64,000 nucleotides of DNA from Kosakonia sacchari SP1 (lineage in GTDB: Bacteria; Pseudomonadota; Gammaproteobacteria; Enterobacterales; Enterobacteriaceae). Below, piece by piece: positions 54,457 through 63,720 of the stretch (within the stretch, counting starts at the first letter, position 1; each line of letters begins with the position of its first letter). The stretch is taken from positions 2,914,001 through 2,978,000 of the forward strand of contig NZ_CP007215.2 of the NCBI RefSeq assembly GCF_000300455.3, in the 5' to 3' direction. The notes beneath the pieces were generated by a model. That model did not search any database. It had not been told where the DNA came from and saw nothing but the letters and a program-made list of their open reading frames with translations. Both the position numbers and the translations under genes were made by a program.

Positions 54457-54897
54457 TTAAATTTTGACGGTATATCGGACAAAATTATCCAGTACGGCAA
54501 GCTTATCGTACAGGGCCCGCGCAGGATTGGAGTCTCTGGTCACCCAATAGACTTTAGACCATGACTTCGTCCGGGCTTCATCACATATTGCCTCAATCAG
54601 CGCTTTTCCCGCGCCAAGACCACGCATATGCTCATCAACAAAAAGATCTTCAAGATAACAATGAGGCTCTGTTACCCACGTTCCCTCATGCAACACGCAC
54701 ATCGCAAAACCAACCACGCCCTGTTCGGCTTCCGCAAGCAGGCATATGACATCAGAGTCTGGAGACAACACCCGACGCCAGGTCGATAAGGTAACGGCAT
54801 CGCTCAGCGTACTGCCAGAAAATTGCAAATATCCGTTCCAGAGCCTTAACCATACATCGTAATCCTCAGCGTTAGCTTCACGTACCTTAAACGACAT
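54457..54897 (-). CDS. GNAT-family N-acetyltransferase
   Basis: This is a 146-residue GNAT enzyme. The acetyl-CoA binding loop (motif A) is LEDLFVDEHMRGLGAGKALI with the R/Q-x-x-G-x-G/A pattern as RGLGAG, and VYWVTRDSNPARALYDKLA is motif B. The substrate is unknown; single-domain GNATs of this size acetylate diverse small amines. It follows the SDR gene on the same strand after about 220 bp. Confidence 0.88.
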   Translation of the reverse strand: MSFKVREANAEDYDVWLRLWNGYLQFSGSTLSDAVTLSTWRRVLSPDSDVICLLAEAEQGVVGFAMCVLHEGTWVTEPHCYLEDLFVDEHMRGLGAGKALIEAICDEARTKSWSKVYWVTRDSNPARALYDKLAVLDNFVRYTVKI

Positions 54898-55333
54898 GTC
54901 ATATACCTTGATGAGTAAGTGTTAATTCCATAATAACAACGGTGATTTTTGGGCTCTGGCGCGGCTTCCAGGTTTTGCAACTTGCTCAAAACTCCAGGGC
55001 GCTAGTATCCGCCCCTGGCGGCGGAACCAGAAGAGATGATGCTCGCTCTGAGTGAGAAACGGAAGTTCGCCATTTTCCCCCGTGATGGCACGTGTTAATA
55101 GATGGGCAGCAGGCCAGGATCATCAGGAACCGTTCGCGGTGTTCCGGGCGAACTTGCCAGCCACAAGCCATCATATTGGCGATGGGATAATGTGGAGGTT
55201 GATACGTTTTATGCAGGCGCTTTACCTGACGTATAACATCCGTAACGTATATTTTTATGATTGGGCTGTCGTACCCAATGATGAAAAACGTTTCGGCGAT
55301 TCTGGCAACCTCCACCAGCAGGAAGTTTATGAT
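54898..55333. other. Intergenic spacer without a recognised gene
   Basis: Open frames exist here on both strands but none has a ribosome site plus a recognisable family; the plus-strand frame from 55052 reads into the DUF1003 gene. The content is ordinary GC. Promoters for the divergent GNAT and DUF1003 genes must lie here. Confidence 0.5.
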
Positions 55334-55837
55334 ATGCACACAGATAAAAAATTTCGGTTATATCGCCCCCTGAAAGGTATTACGCATACTTTTGGCGACG
55401 AGTGGTTTGCGTTGAAAGCAGAAGCGTTCGCTCGTTTTTTTGGTACGCCGATATTTCTTATTGGACAGACTATCGCAGTGATCGTGTGGATTGTTCTGAA
55501 CGTTGCAGGTGTCGTGAAGTTTGATCCCTATCCTTTTATTCTTCTCAACCTTGCGTTCAGTATTCAGGCGGCTTATGCAGCACCGCTGATCCTGCTGGCG
55601 CAAACCCGCCAGGCGGAACGCGATCAGGCGCATGCGCTGGCGGATGCACAACACCGCGAAGATCTGGACGACGCAATGACGAAACGCCAGATACTCGCCG
55701 AGGAGCAGTCGGCACAACTGCTGGAATTGCTAAAACAAAATACTCAGTTGACCGAAATGACCCGGGAAATGGCCGAGCGTATCGAAACAATCACCTTACA
55801 GCTTGCGCAGCGTGAGCTTCATAAACAGCAGCCGTAA
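55334..55837 (+). CDS. DUF1003 membrane protein
   Basis: This is a 167-residue protein of the DUF1003 family. Two membrane segments are visible near residues 36-58 (PIFLIGQTIAVIVWIVLN) and 64-88 (PFILLNLAFSIQAAYAAPLI), preceded by FGDEWFALKAEAFARFFGTP. The C-terminal 75 residues are a charged coiled coil (DDAMTKRQILAEEQSAQLLE onwards), facing the cytoplasm. The function is unknown. The start MHTDKKF at 55334 is chosen because it opens the family's conserved part; the frame is open upstream to 55052. Confidence 0.85.
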   Translation: MHTDKKFRLYRPLKGITHTFGDEWFALKAEAFARFFGTPIFLIGQTIAVIVWIVLNVAGVVKFDPYPFILLNLAFSIQAAYAAPLILLAQTRQAERDQAHALADAQHREDLDDAMTKRQILAEEQSAQLLELLKQNTQLTEMTREMAERIETITLQLAQRELHKQQP

Positions 55838-56458
55838 ATATTCTGTGGTGGCTGGTTTCACCGTGAGATCTGCGGGTAGACGTCGGGCGTTATGGCTGCG
55901 ATCCGCTCACTTCTTTAACATAACGAAAATCACCCGCTAAGCCTGCTCTTTGAGCAGGCATGAGAGGCAGTTTTGAGCAAGGAGCAGAGGTTAGCATCAA
56001 TGGGTCAACTAATAGAATGAGAACTTACGCTGTACGGATTCATATAATTCATTATGATCGCGTTAAATAGGTTTCGCTAATATGTATTTCGTACTTTCTC
56101 CCTTTGCTCAGCTAACAATGTGATGCTGATAGCCTCATAAATTCCAATAGATTAAATTAGTTTTACTCCAAGGAATTTTGCAATTAGAATGATCTCAATG
56201 ATGCTTTAAATAAGAGAAAAGGAAAGTGATTCTATATGATATATTCCATGATATTTAAACCATCTCTCTATTTCTGGATTACACGTGCAATGATTAATAT
56301 TGTGCATGGGACGTTTATATCGAAGTTTCTGCTAAAATTTTTAGTGCCGAATACGAGATTTCATTCTTATCATAATTTCATGAATTTCTTAGAAACGAAT
56401 ACCGATTAGAAATACTGACATCAGTTAAAACCCAAACCATCTATAAAAAGGTAAAATA
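55838..56458. other. AT-rich spacer upstream of the NACHT gene
   Basis: A 621-bp region with no gene in which base composition shifts from ordinary GC to strongly AT-rich (from about 56020). GCCTGCTC/GAGCAGGC (55941-55959) makes an 8-bp hairpin. AAAAAGG sits just upstream of the 56459 start as ribosome site; I did not find a confident promoter. The composition break is the probable left junction of a transferred segment. Confidence 0.55.
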
Positions 56459-58687
56459 ATGAACTGGACAGATTTAGAAAATAGAGTAAAGCAATTCTCA
56501 AGGTTGATTTACAATAGAGATTCGAGTTCGATAAATATAAGTGGAATGCAATTTGATTGTTTTATTAAAATTGAAGAGGATCACTATATTTGTATTGAGG
56601 TTACTAAAAATCACACACTCGAAAAGGTAAGAGCAGACATACATAAACTAGCTTCCTTAAGGATGAAAAAAGCATCTGAAGGTGCATTTGTTAAATGTTT
56701 GTTAATATTAGAAAAAGAACCTACGGACTTGATGAAAGGGACTGCTTTAGATTTTAAAATAGACTTACTGACTTTAGATGAGTTTGAAAGAAGATTTTTA
56801 GATTACAAGAATTATATCTTCACTCGTAGACAAAAAAACATTGGCAGTGCAATTGATCCATGGACCGGGAAATTAGATCATAACCCATATGTCCCTGTTA
56901 AATACGTAGAGGCAAAAACGCAGAAAGAATTTAAAATAAGCGATATAAAATCACTTTTAGATAAAGGAGCCAAAGTTATATTGACTGGAAGTTTTGGCTC
57001 TGGAAAAAGCAGGTGCTTAAGTGAGCTTTTTGATAATTATTCAAATCAAAATGACCCGTCATATTGTTTCGTTATAAACTTAAGAGAGAATTGGAGTCTG
57101 AAGAGAGCAAATGAAATTGTTAGAAGGCATTTTGAAGACTTATCATTTCCTCCGGAAATAGTAAATAATTCAGTAAAACTATTAACCTTTAAAAAATCCG
57201 TATTTATGCTTGATGGTTTTGATGAGATTGGTTCACAGAACTGGAGCAATGAACCAAGCAAACTAAGTAAGGCCAAACAAGACGCATTGGCCGGTGTAAG
57301 AGATCTAATAACTAATGTCCAGGGCGGATTATTAATAACGGGAAGAGAGAATTATTTCAATAGCGATTCAGAGATGTTCTCATTTCTAGGGCTGAATGAG
57401 AGAGAAACCATATATATTAAATGTAAAGATCAATTCAGCGAAGATGAAATGAAAGAGTACATGCAAAATATTGGATGCCCCGGTTTAGTAATACCTCCTT
57501 GGGCTCCATGGAAGCCTTTAATATTCCAAATGATAGCAAGCATTTCAGAGAGATTGGATTTATTATCCGATGATAATGAGTACGAATTTTGGGATAGTCT
57601 CTTAGATTTTATTTGTCATAGAGAGGCAAATATAAACAAAGCTATTTTAGACTCTGCAATTATAAAACAAATATTAATAGAGTTGGCAAATCTTACAAGA
57701 ACGAAAAGCAATGATTTTGGACCAATAAGCAATAATGAGCTAAGCATTATCTTTAATAATATAACAGGAAGAACGGTAACAGATGAATCAGCAATTATGC
57801 TTTCTCGGCTGCCATCTTTTGGTCGTGTAGGTAATGATAGCTCTGACTATCAATTTATAGATATGTATATGCTTGATGGTTTGCGAGCAGAGTATATGGT
57901 TTCACATTATGATTCTGATGAAGCCATAAAAAAATCAAACTGGATAAATCCGTTAAGAGAGTTTGGTCAAAGATTGTTTTTTTACAAAATTAACATAAAT
58001 GAAGCAACGAAAATTATCAGCAAAATATCTTACTGGTCAAATACGAATTCCCAAGCTGCTGCTGATTTACTTTGTGCATTTCTTTTCGAAGGTAGCAGTG
58101 ATGAATTAGTTGACTTTCGAAACATTCAAATAAAAGATTGTTTTATAGAGAAAATAGAATTAAGCAATATACCATTGGGAAATTTAAACATTCACTCATG
58201 TATTATTGAATCTGTAGATATTAGTGATTGTTATATTGAACCTAAAGGGAGTTTACTTATTGATAATTGTGAAATAAATACAGTCTCAGGTGTGTCAGAT
58301 GCCTCAGCACTTCCCAATTACTTTGTTGGTTGCAAAGTCAGCCAATTTAGCTCTGTTAATACAACATCAAAAATAAAATCCCTAGGTTTTGGACTCCATC
58401 AAATGGCTTTGCTTTCTTGCATAAGGCGAGTTTATCTTCAGCATGGTCGGGGGCGAAAAGAGCGATCTTTCATCAAGGGATTCAAAAACCAGCAAGAAAA
58501 GAAAGCAATTACATTGATAGTTGATTTGATGCTTAAGAATAATGTCATCGAAAGAATTAATGGAGACGAGGGGTACATTTATAAGCCAGTTAATTCAGAA
58601 AGACATCGAATGACACTGATTATGAAAGAAATGAATACCTCTAAAGATCAATTATGGCAAGAGGTTAGCAAGATGGATGATTTATAA
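56459..58687 (+). CDS. NACHT NTPase with nuclease-like N-terminus (candidate anti-phage NLR-like protein)
   Basis: This is a 742-residue multidomain protein. Residues 1-130 may be a PD-(D/E)xK-like nuclease: Asp33 in GMQFDCF and Glu47/Lys50 in CIEVTKN lie in the right strand order. Residues about 165-420 are a NACHT module: Walker A GSFGSGKS (177-184, Lys183) and Walker B VFMLDGFDEIG (248-258) with the NACHT DGxDE signature, then GGLLITGRENYF as sensor. Residues about 545-615 have pentapeptide-like periodicity (DFRNIQIKDCFIEKIELSNI). The last 100 residues look like a winged helix. Codon use is AT-rich and unlike its neighbours (sampled lines 30-37% GC versus about 53% at 60,001). The gene stands alone; the family in bacteria includes single-gene phage defences. 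The nuclease and winged-helix assignments are inferences. Confidence 0.85.
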   Translation: MNWTDLENRVKQFSRLIYNRDSSSINISGMQFDCFIKIEEDHYICIEVTKNHTLEKVRADIHKLASLRMKKASEGAFVKCLLILEKEPTDLMKGTALDFKIDLLTLDEFERRFLDYKNYIFTRRQKNIGSAIDPWTGKLDHNPYVPVKYVEAKTQKEFKISDIKSLLDKGAKVILTGSFGSGKSRCLSELFDNYSNQNDPSYCFVINLRENWSLKRANEIVRRHFEDLSFPPEIVNNSVKLLTFKKSVFMLDGFDEIGSQNWSNEPSKLSKAKQDALAGVRDLITNVQGGLLITGRENYFNSDSEMFSFLGLNERETIYIKCKDQFSEDEMKEYMQNIGCPGLVIPPWAPWKPLIFQMIASISERLDLLSDDNEYEFWDSLLDFICHREANINKAILDSAIIKQILIELANLTRTKSNDFGPISNNELSIIFNNITGRTVTDESAIMLSRLPSFGRVGNDSSDYQFIDMYMLDGLRAEYMVSHYDSDEAIKKSNWINPLREFGQRLFFYKININEATKIISKISYWSNTNSQAAADLLCAFLFEGSSDELVDFRNIQIKDCFIEKIELSNIPLGNLNIHSCIIESVDISDCYIEPKGSLLIDNCEINTVSGVSDASALPNYFVGCKVSQFSSVNTTSKIKSLGFGLHQMALLSCIRRVYLQHGRGRKERSFIKGFKNQQEKKAITLIVDLMLKNNVIERINGDEGYIYKPVNSERHRMTLIMKEMNTSKDQLWQEVSKMDDL

Positions 58688-58947
58688 TCATTCTATTAAT
58701 CAATACATTACCGTGCAGGTAGCTTAAAGCATTGCCAGTGACATATGCATCATGACTATGAACGTCCGTTCATGGTCGAAGCGTTCGTCCATGGGCGATC
58801 ATGTCCACTCAGAATGAAAAGCGGATGTTCGCAGTAGTTCCCTTCTGACGAAGGTATAACTCAAACTGCGGTGTGTTAATCAATGTGGCGCAAGTCATAT
58901 AACCCGGGATGCTTTGCGGTAGTACTGCGTGATACGCAAGTGTCGCG

Positions 58948-59388
58948 CTAGCACGTTTTATCGCCGCCAGCCCAGCGCTTGATATCACTTATCTTAGGCG
59001 AGCGGATACCCGTGCTCAAGAGGTTCTTGGTTGTATACAGGCTGACCTGTGCGTTGTCGCCATCCCGGTTTTCTATCTCAATGAGCGTGTTGTTAATCAA
59101 TAATCCCTGTGAAAGGAACTTTTGATTGATCTCACCTGTTTGGCGCTCACCGTCAAACTCGCTTAATACGATGACCGGATTGCCTGAATATGCCTCATAT
59201 TCGAGGCACTGTCTTGCCATGTGCCTGATGGTTCGATAGGTATCAGAAGACCCTGTCTTGCTCACGAAACTGCCGTCAAAAGAGGATTGGCTGCTCTTTA
59301 GTTCACTGACGGTAATCGCGCACCCGCTGAGTGAGAGCGAAAATAACAGGCTTGCCAGAGCAACGTATTTCACTTTTAACTCCATCAT
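58948..59388 (-). CDS. Lipoprotein of unknown function
   Basis: This is a 146-residue predicted lipoprotein: the signal MMELKVKYVALASLLFSLSL ends in the lipobox LSGC (Cys23). The mature part contains CLEYEAYSG and ends with a Cys three residues after Trp-Ala-Gly-Gly. No family is recognised. It lies 46 bp downstream of the sensor kinase stop on the same strand, so it may be the third gene of the two-component operon; an inverted repeat (59403-59443) lies between them. The 260-bp spacer on its other side (58688-58947) has short inverted repeats but no gene. Confidence 0.75.
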   Translation of the reverse strand: MMELKVKYVALASLLFSLSLSGCAITVSELKSSQSSFDGSFVSKTGSSDTYRTIRHMARQCLEYEAYSGNPVIVLSEFDGERQTGEINQKFLSQGLLINNTLIEIENRDGDNAQVSLYTTKNLLSTGIRSPKISDIKRWAGGDKTC

Positions 59389-59434
59389 TCCAGTAGATGC
59401 CCCCCGCCTGGGCGGATCAGCGTTGTGCTTTCTT

Positions 59435-60826
59435 TCAGGCGGGCTTGTGATGTGGGAAATCCACCGTAACTATCAGCCCACCTTCTGCGGACGTATTGAG
59501 GCTTACGCTGCTGTTGTGTTGCTGCGCAACCGCTTTGACGATGGCAAGCCCCAGCCCACTCCCGCTTTGCATCTGATTAGGATCGCGAAAAAACCGGTCG
59601 AACACACGCTCACGCAATTCAACGGGAATACCGGGCCCGGCATCTGCAACACGCAACTGAGTGGATTTTTCTAAGGATCGTAACGCCACCTCGACCCGCC
59701 CGCCCTCAGGGCTGTACTTCACGGCATTTTCAATAAGGTTATCGATAAGCGACATCAACCGTTCGCGGACACCTGTTATCCAGATTTCATCTTCAGCATA
59801 AAATTCAAGCTCAATCCTGCGCTCAGCCGCGAGCGGTGCCAGCCCGGCCATGCGTTCTTGTATGAGCGTTGTCAGCGGCACAGGCTCCATAACCGTGTCA
59901 ATGCGCGCTTCGCTGTGCATCATCAGCAGCAACTGATTGACCAGACGAGCCGCACGGCTGTTGCTGCGAATAATCCCTGTCAGCAACTCTTTTTGACTGT
60001 CATTGCTGACATAGGACTGCAAAGCCTCAACATTGATTCGCATCGCAGCCAGCGGGGTACGCAGCTCGTGAGCGGCATCGGCAATGAAAATGCGTTCCCG
60101 TTCAGAGCTTTCTCGCACCCTGGCAAGAAACCCATTTACAGCGTCGACCATCTGGTGAAGCTCCCTGTGCTTTGGCACGGCGTTTAAGGGCGAGAGATCG
60201 TCCGGCGTGCGCAGAGAAACTTCATTTACCACCTTATTCCACGGGCGCATTGCAATGCGGATGGACAGCCACGCTGGAAACAAAAGAAAAGGAATGCATA
60301 CCAGCAGCGGCATGACGTAGTAGCCACGCGAGTTCAGATAGATAAAGAAGTTCCAGCCTCCGGCAGGGGTGATGAGTGTGACTTCCGTGTCGGAGTGCGC
60401 GGACTTCAGGGTGCGGCTGGTCCAGGCGCGGCCTTCACTTTGAATTCGCTCAATTTTTCCATAGCGGGTGTTTGTCACCCCGGCCGGTGCGCCATCAGAG
60501 GCATAAATTATCGCTTTGTTCTTGCGCACGATAAGGCTGATCGAGAGCTCTGGATCTTCACCTCCGCCATAATCTTCCCGCACCGCTTTACTGAGCGCAG
60601 CCAACACATGCGTTCGCTCCTGCGGGCGATCGTCCATACTCTCAACCACAGTAAAAATGGTTTCGTACGTCTTGTTGCCCGTTAATATCGGCGGGCTACG
60701 CAAGTCCTCCCACAAAACGTAAGTCAGAAAAAGACACCAGAGCAGTGTGAGCAGTAGCATTTGGGCTACCATAATGCGCCTGACAAACGTTGGGGTTCTC
60801 AGATGGTGCCAAAAATTTCGCATCAA
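59435..60826 (-). CDS. Sensor histidine kinase
   Basis: This is a 463-residue membrane kinase of the QseC/PmrB-like type. Membrane segments are near residues 19-41 and about 165-190, with a short periplasmic sensor between. The HAMP region is followed by the H-box ADAAHELRTPLAAMRI with His253, the N-box NLIENAVKYSPEGG and the G-box DAGPGIPVELRERVFDRFFR then GLGLAIVKAVAQQH. The start overlaps the response-regulator stop by four bases. The signal is unknown. It may sense envelope stress, given the MipA neighbour. Confidence 0.95.
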   Translation of the reverse strand: MMRNFWHHLRTPTFVRRIMVAQMLLLTLLWCLFLTYVLWEDLRSPPILTGNKTYETIFTVVESMDDRPQERTHVLAALSKAVREDYGGGEDPELSISLIVRKNKAIIYASDGAPAGVTNTRYGKIERIQSEGRAWTSRTLKSAHSDTEVTLITPAGGWNFFIYLNSRGYYVMPLLVCIPFLLFPAWLSIRIAMRPWNKVVNEVSLRTPDDLSPLNAVPKHRELHQMVDAVNGFLARVRESSERERIFIADAAHELRTPLAAMRINVEALQSYVSNDSQKELLTGIIRSNSRAARLVNQLLLMMHSEARIDTVMEPVPLTTLIQERMAGLAPLAAERRIELEFYAEDEIWITGVRERLMSLIDNLIENAVKYSPEGGRVEVALRSLEKSTQLRVADAGPGIPVELRERVFDRFFRDPNQMQSGSGLGLAIVKAVAQQHNSSVSLNTSAEGGLIVTVDFPHHKPA

Positions 60827-61500
60827 CCTGCCCCCTTCTGGATCGGGACGGTATCAATGACATACCCAACGCCCCTCACCGTTCGCACATAGCCGTCGCC
60901 GATTTTGCGACGCAAATTTCCCATATGCACATCGAGCGCATTACTCATATTTTCTTTGGCGCCAAAGATCCTCTCTTCCAGAAAACTGCGTGTCAGCACG
61001 CGGTCAGTACGCAACATCAACGTTTCAAGCAGTGCGTATTCACTTGCCGTCAACTCAACATGCCGTGCATTCACCGTCACGCGTCGCGTCGGCACATGAA
61101 GCGATAATCCGCGAATCTCTATCGCCTCGTTCTCAAAACCGTAACTGCGCCGCGCAAGCGCCCTCACTCTGGCCAATAACTCGGCGAGAACAAACGGTTT
61201 GACGAGATAGTCGTCGGCACCGGCGTCCAGCCCGGAGAGGCGATCGTGCAGTGTGCCACGCGCCGTCAGGATGATGATGGGAATGCCCTTGAGTTGCTGA
61301 CGCAAGCGCGCCATCAGGCTCATGCCATCGCCGTCGGGTAAGCCGAGGTCGAGCAACACAAGTTCAGGCACGCAGGCATCGAGCTGATGCAGCGCATCTT
61401 CTTTGCGGCGAACCCATATGACATCAAATCCTTGATCTGCAAGGGCGATACGCACGCCATTGCCGAGATCCAGGTCGTCTTCGATTAAGAGAATTTTCAC
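60823..61500 (-). CDS. OmpR-family response regulator
   Basis: This regulator has 225 residues. The receiver domain has Asp51 (LVLLDLGLPDGDG), Lys in DYLVKPF and the acidic pocket EDD at the start. The C-terminal winged helix reads HVELTASEYALLETLMLRTD and ALDVHMGNLRRKIGDGYVRT. It is the first gene of the minus-strand operon and diverges from the mipA-like gene, whose upstream region has three 11-bp-spaced repeats fitting tandem OmpR-type binding. Confidence 0.95.
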   Translation of the reverse strand: MKILLIEDDLDLGNGVRIALADQGFDVIWVRRKEDALHQLDACVPELVLLDLGLPDGDGMSLMARLRQQLKGIPIIILTARGTLHDRLSGLDAGADDYLVKPFVLAELLARVRALARRSYGFENEAIEIRGLSLHVPTRRVTVNARHVELTASEYALLETLMLRTDRVLTRSFLEERIFGAKENMSNALDVHMGNLRRKIGDGYVRTVRGVGYVIDTVPIQKGAG

Positions 61501-61588
61501 AATGGTTACGGTATCAACAGTGAATGAAGAACGTCTGAAGAAAAAAACGGTAGCAGGAAATCTACCAGCTTTGCAGCGCCTGTACTTG

Positions 61589-61616
61589 CTTCATCCTTTC
61601 TTCATTTTTGGCTCAT
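61589..61616. promoter_or_regulatory. Three 11-bp-phased direct repeats (probable response-regulator site)
   Basis: CTTCAT (61589-61594), CTTCAT (61600-61605) and GCTCAT (61611-61616) recur at exactly 11-bp spacing. This is the layout of OmpR/PmrA-type sites, where each protomer contacts a hexamer on the same DNA face. It lies in the 206-bp gap between the divergent response-regulator and mipA-like starts; TACAAA at 61636-61641 could be a mipA -10 with the third repeat over its -35. Confidence 0.7.
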
Positions 61617-61706
61617 GAGAACTTTAGGATGCGCATACAAAATGAGCGTTCTGGCGTTTAACACCTGCTTGTATCGTAATCATTTGAATCCACAAGGACT
61701 TCTTTA

Positions 61707-62543
61707 ATGAGAAACATCAAACTGCGTCATAAGTTCCCCCTTCCACTTTCGGGGCGCAGCCTGAAAAAAATGTTGCCGGGCGCGGTCCTGGCGTTACTGG
61801 CCACCCCGATACTGGCGGCAGAACAGGATCCGGGCAATGCGTTGACCCTGGGAGGCGGCGCGAATGTTACGCCACGCTATTCTGGCGCGGATAAAAGCCG
61901 CGTCACAACGGCTCTGGTGCTTGATTACACAATGGCAAATGGTTTCTTCGTTAGCACCACACGGGGCATCGGTTACGGCAATAACATCGGCAAGTTCGAT
62001 TACAACGCGGCGCTGAGCTATCGCGCAGGCCGTAAGGATCGCGACGTGAACAGCGACTCGCTAAGCGACGGCAGCGACTACCTGCGCGGTATGGGCGATG
62101 TCAAAGGCTCGGCTCTCGGTGTGCTTGGCCTGGGGTACGGAGTGACCGACTGGCTTAATTTGCAATTGCAGGCTGAGGTGCCGGTTTCACAGCGAAACAA
62201 TGGTGCGGCCCTGCATTTCGGCATTAATAGCCCGCTCTATACCTCATCGAACAACTCCGTGACGCTGGCGCTGACCGGCAGTTGGGGAACTGAAAAGTAT
62301 ATGCAGACTTACTACGGGGTCAGTGCCTCCCAGTCAGCCGCATCGGGCTTTACCCGATATGACCCCGGCGCGGGAATTTATGCCTGGTCAACGAATCTTA
62401 CCTGGACCCACAAGTTCAACCAGGACTGGAGTGTAGTTGCCGCAGCAGGCGTTACGCAGTTGACGGGGGATGCGCGCAATAGCCCGATTGTGCAACGAAA
62501 AACATCGCCCACAGGAAGCTTGCTGGTGACATATCGCTTCTGA
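61707..62543 (+). CDS. MipA/OmpV-family outer-membrane protein
   Basis: This is a 278-residue outer-membrane beta-barrel. A long signal peptide ends ATPILAAEQ; the mature part has alternating beta strands and the C-terminal LLVTYRF typical of barrel proteins. Blocks such as GGGANVTPRYSGADKSR and FDYNAALSYRAGRKDRD match MipA/OmpV proteins. E. coli MipA binds peptidoglycan enzymes; other members are induced by two-component systems during antibiotic or osmotic stress. The divergent two-component operon is the likely controller. Confidence 0.92.
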   Translation: MRNIKLRHKFPLPLSGRSLKKMLPGAVLALLATPILAAEQDPGNALTLGGGANVTPRYSGADKSRVTTALVLDYTMANGFFVSTTRGIGYGNNIGKFDYNAALSYRAGRKDRDVNSDSLSDGSDYLRGMGDVKGSALGVLGLGYGVTDWLNLQLQAEVPVSQRNNGAALHFGINSPLYTSSNNSVTLALTGSWGTEKYMQTYYGVSASQSAASGFTRYDPGAGIYAWSTNLTWTHKFNQDWSVVAAAGVTQLTGDARNSPIVQRKTSPTGSLLVTYRF

Positions 62544-62721
62544 TTGTTGTTCGTCGTGTGCTTCCCGCCAGCTTATGGCTGCGCACGGCCAATAAAACCT
62601 CTGCGTTCCGCCCCGGTTCAGAGAACGGGGCGGAACTCAACACATTGAAAATTCGAAAGCATCAACCCAGGCCAGGATAAAATCTATTCACCGCCGCTGG
62701 CGAATCAGCAGAAGAGCAGGC

Positions 62722-63591
62722 TCACGTTGCGGACGGGGCGGGATCCGCCAGCAAGGCATCGACAATATCCAGCATGACCCGCAGGCGATCCATATGCCGC
62801 AGATCATAGTGATATCCCACCCAGATATCTTTGGACGGTGGCGGCTCCGGCATGCGAATGCTCTGCAATCCGGGGATGGCATCGCCAAGCGGCCGTGGCA
62901 GCACGGCAATCCCCATTCCCCGCTGGCACATCTGCGCCTGAACGGCCCGGCTGGTGCTGGTGAACACACGCCGCGACTGCGGAAATCTGTCGAGCAGCCA
63001 GGCGACATCAGAAAAGTGGGATTGTGCCGTATTCATAAGAATAAGCCCCACTGCGGCCGGGTCGTGCTCCGCGAGATGCGCGGTTTCCTGCGTTCCATAC
63101 AGCGCGTAGGGCATGCTCATCAGCCGACGCTGAACAATATCTGGTTCGGTAAAGGGAACGATGCGAAATGCTATGTCGGCATCACGGCGCGACAGATTAA
63201 GTAAGCGGTAACTGGCGATAATTTCCGGCACAATCGCTGGATGGCGGCGCGTCAGTTCGACCAGCACAGGGGCCAGAACATAATTAGCAAACCACTCGGC
63301 TGACGATATCCGCAATATCCCTTCAAGACGCTCGTGGTTTCCTGCCAGGCGCCGCTCCATCGCCAGCGCGGAGTTTTCCATCGCTTCTGCCAGCGTCATC
63401 ACCCTGTCGCCGGCATCCGTCAGCACCAGACCATCCCTTGTCCGGCGAAATAGCGCCTGCTGCGCCTCATCCTCAAGCGCCTTTATTCTGCGCCCAACCG
63501 TCGGATGGCTCACGCCAAGGCTGCGGGCCGCCTCGCCAAAAGAGCCCTTACGCATGACAGCAAGAAATATCCGGACGTCGCCCCACTCCAT
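62722..63591 (-). CDS. LysR-family transcriptional regulator
   Basis: This is a 289-residue LTTR starting MEWGDVRIFLAV at 63591. The winged helix is GSFGEAARSLGVSHPTVGRR with IKALEDEAQQALFRRT. The effector domain follows, with GILRISSAEWFANYVLAPVL. It belongs to the subgroup found beside short-chain dehydrogenases and faces one here across 129 bp, so it probably regulates it. A longer frame to 63621 lies in the divergent promoter. Confidence 0.92.
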   Translation of the reverse strand: MEWGDVRIFLAVMRKGSFGEAARSLGVSHPTVGRRIKALEDEAQQALFRRTRDGLVLTDAGDRVMTLAEAMENSALAMERRLAGNHERLEGILRISSAEWFANYVLAPVLVELTRRHPAIVPEIIASYRLLNLSRRDADIAFRIVPFTEPDIVQRRLMSMPYALYGTQETAHLAEHDPAAVGLILMNTAQSHFSDVAWLLDRFPQSRRVFTSTSRAVQAQMCQRGMGIAVLPRPLGDAIPGLQSIRMPEPPPSKDIWVGYHYDLRHMDRLRVMLDIVDALLADPAPSAT

Positions 63592-63720
63592 ACCATTGTC
63601 TCTCCGTTCAAAAATGAACATCGAATATACAAAAGTGTCAGTTCCAAAACAATTATGTAGATATCACCATAGCCTCCTCACCCAAACCGCCCCAGGCGGT
63701 GTGATCAGGAAGCTGAAGAT

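Noticed and set aside
54986-55339. 117-codon minus-strand frame upstream of the DUF1003 gene
   Set aside because: No ribosome site and no recognisable domain; likely chance frame in the promoter region.
56459-58687. Toxin-antitoxin or restriction-modification partner for the NACHT gene
   Set aside because: No methyltransferase, specificity subunit or small partner ORF is adjacent; the gene appears to be alone.
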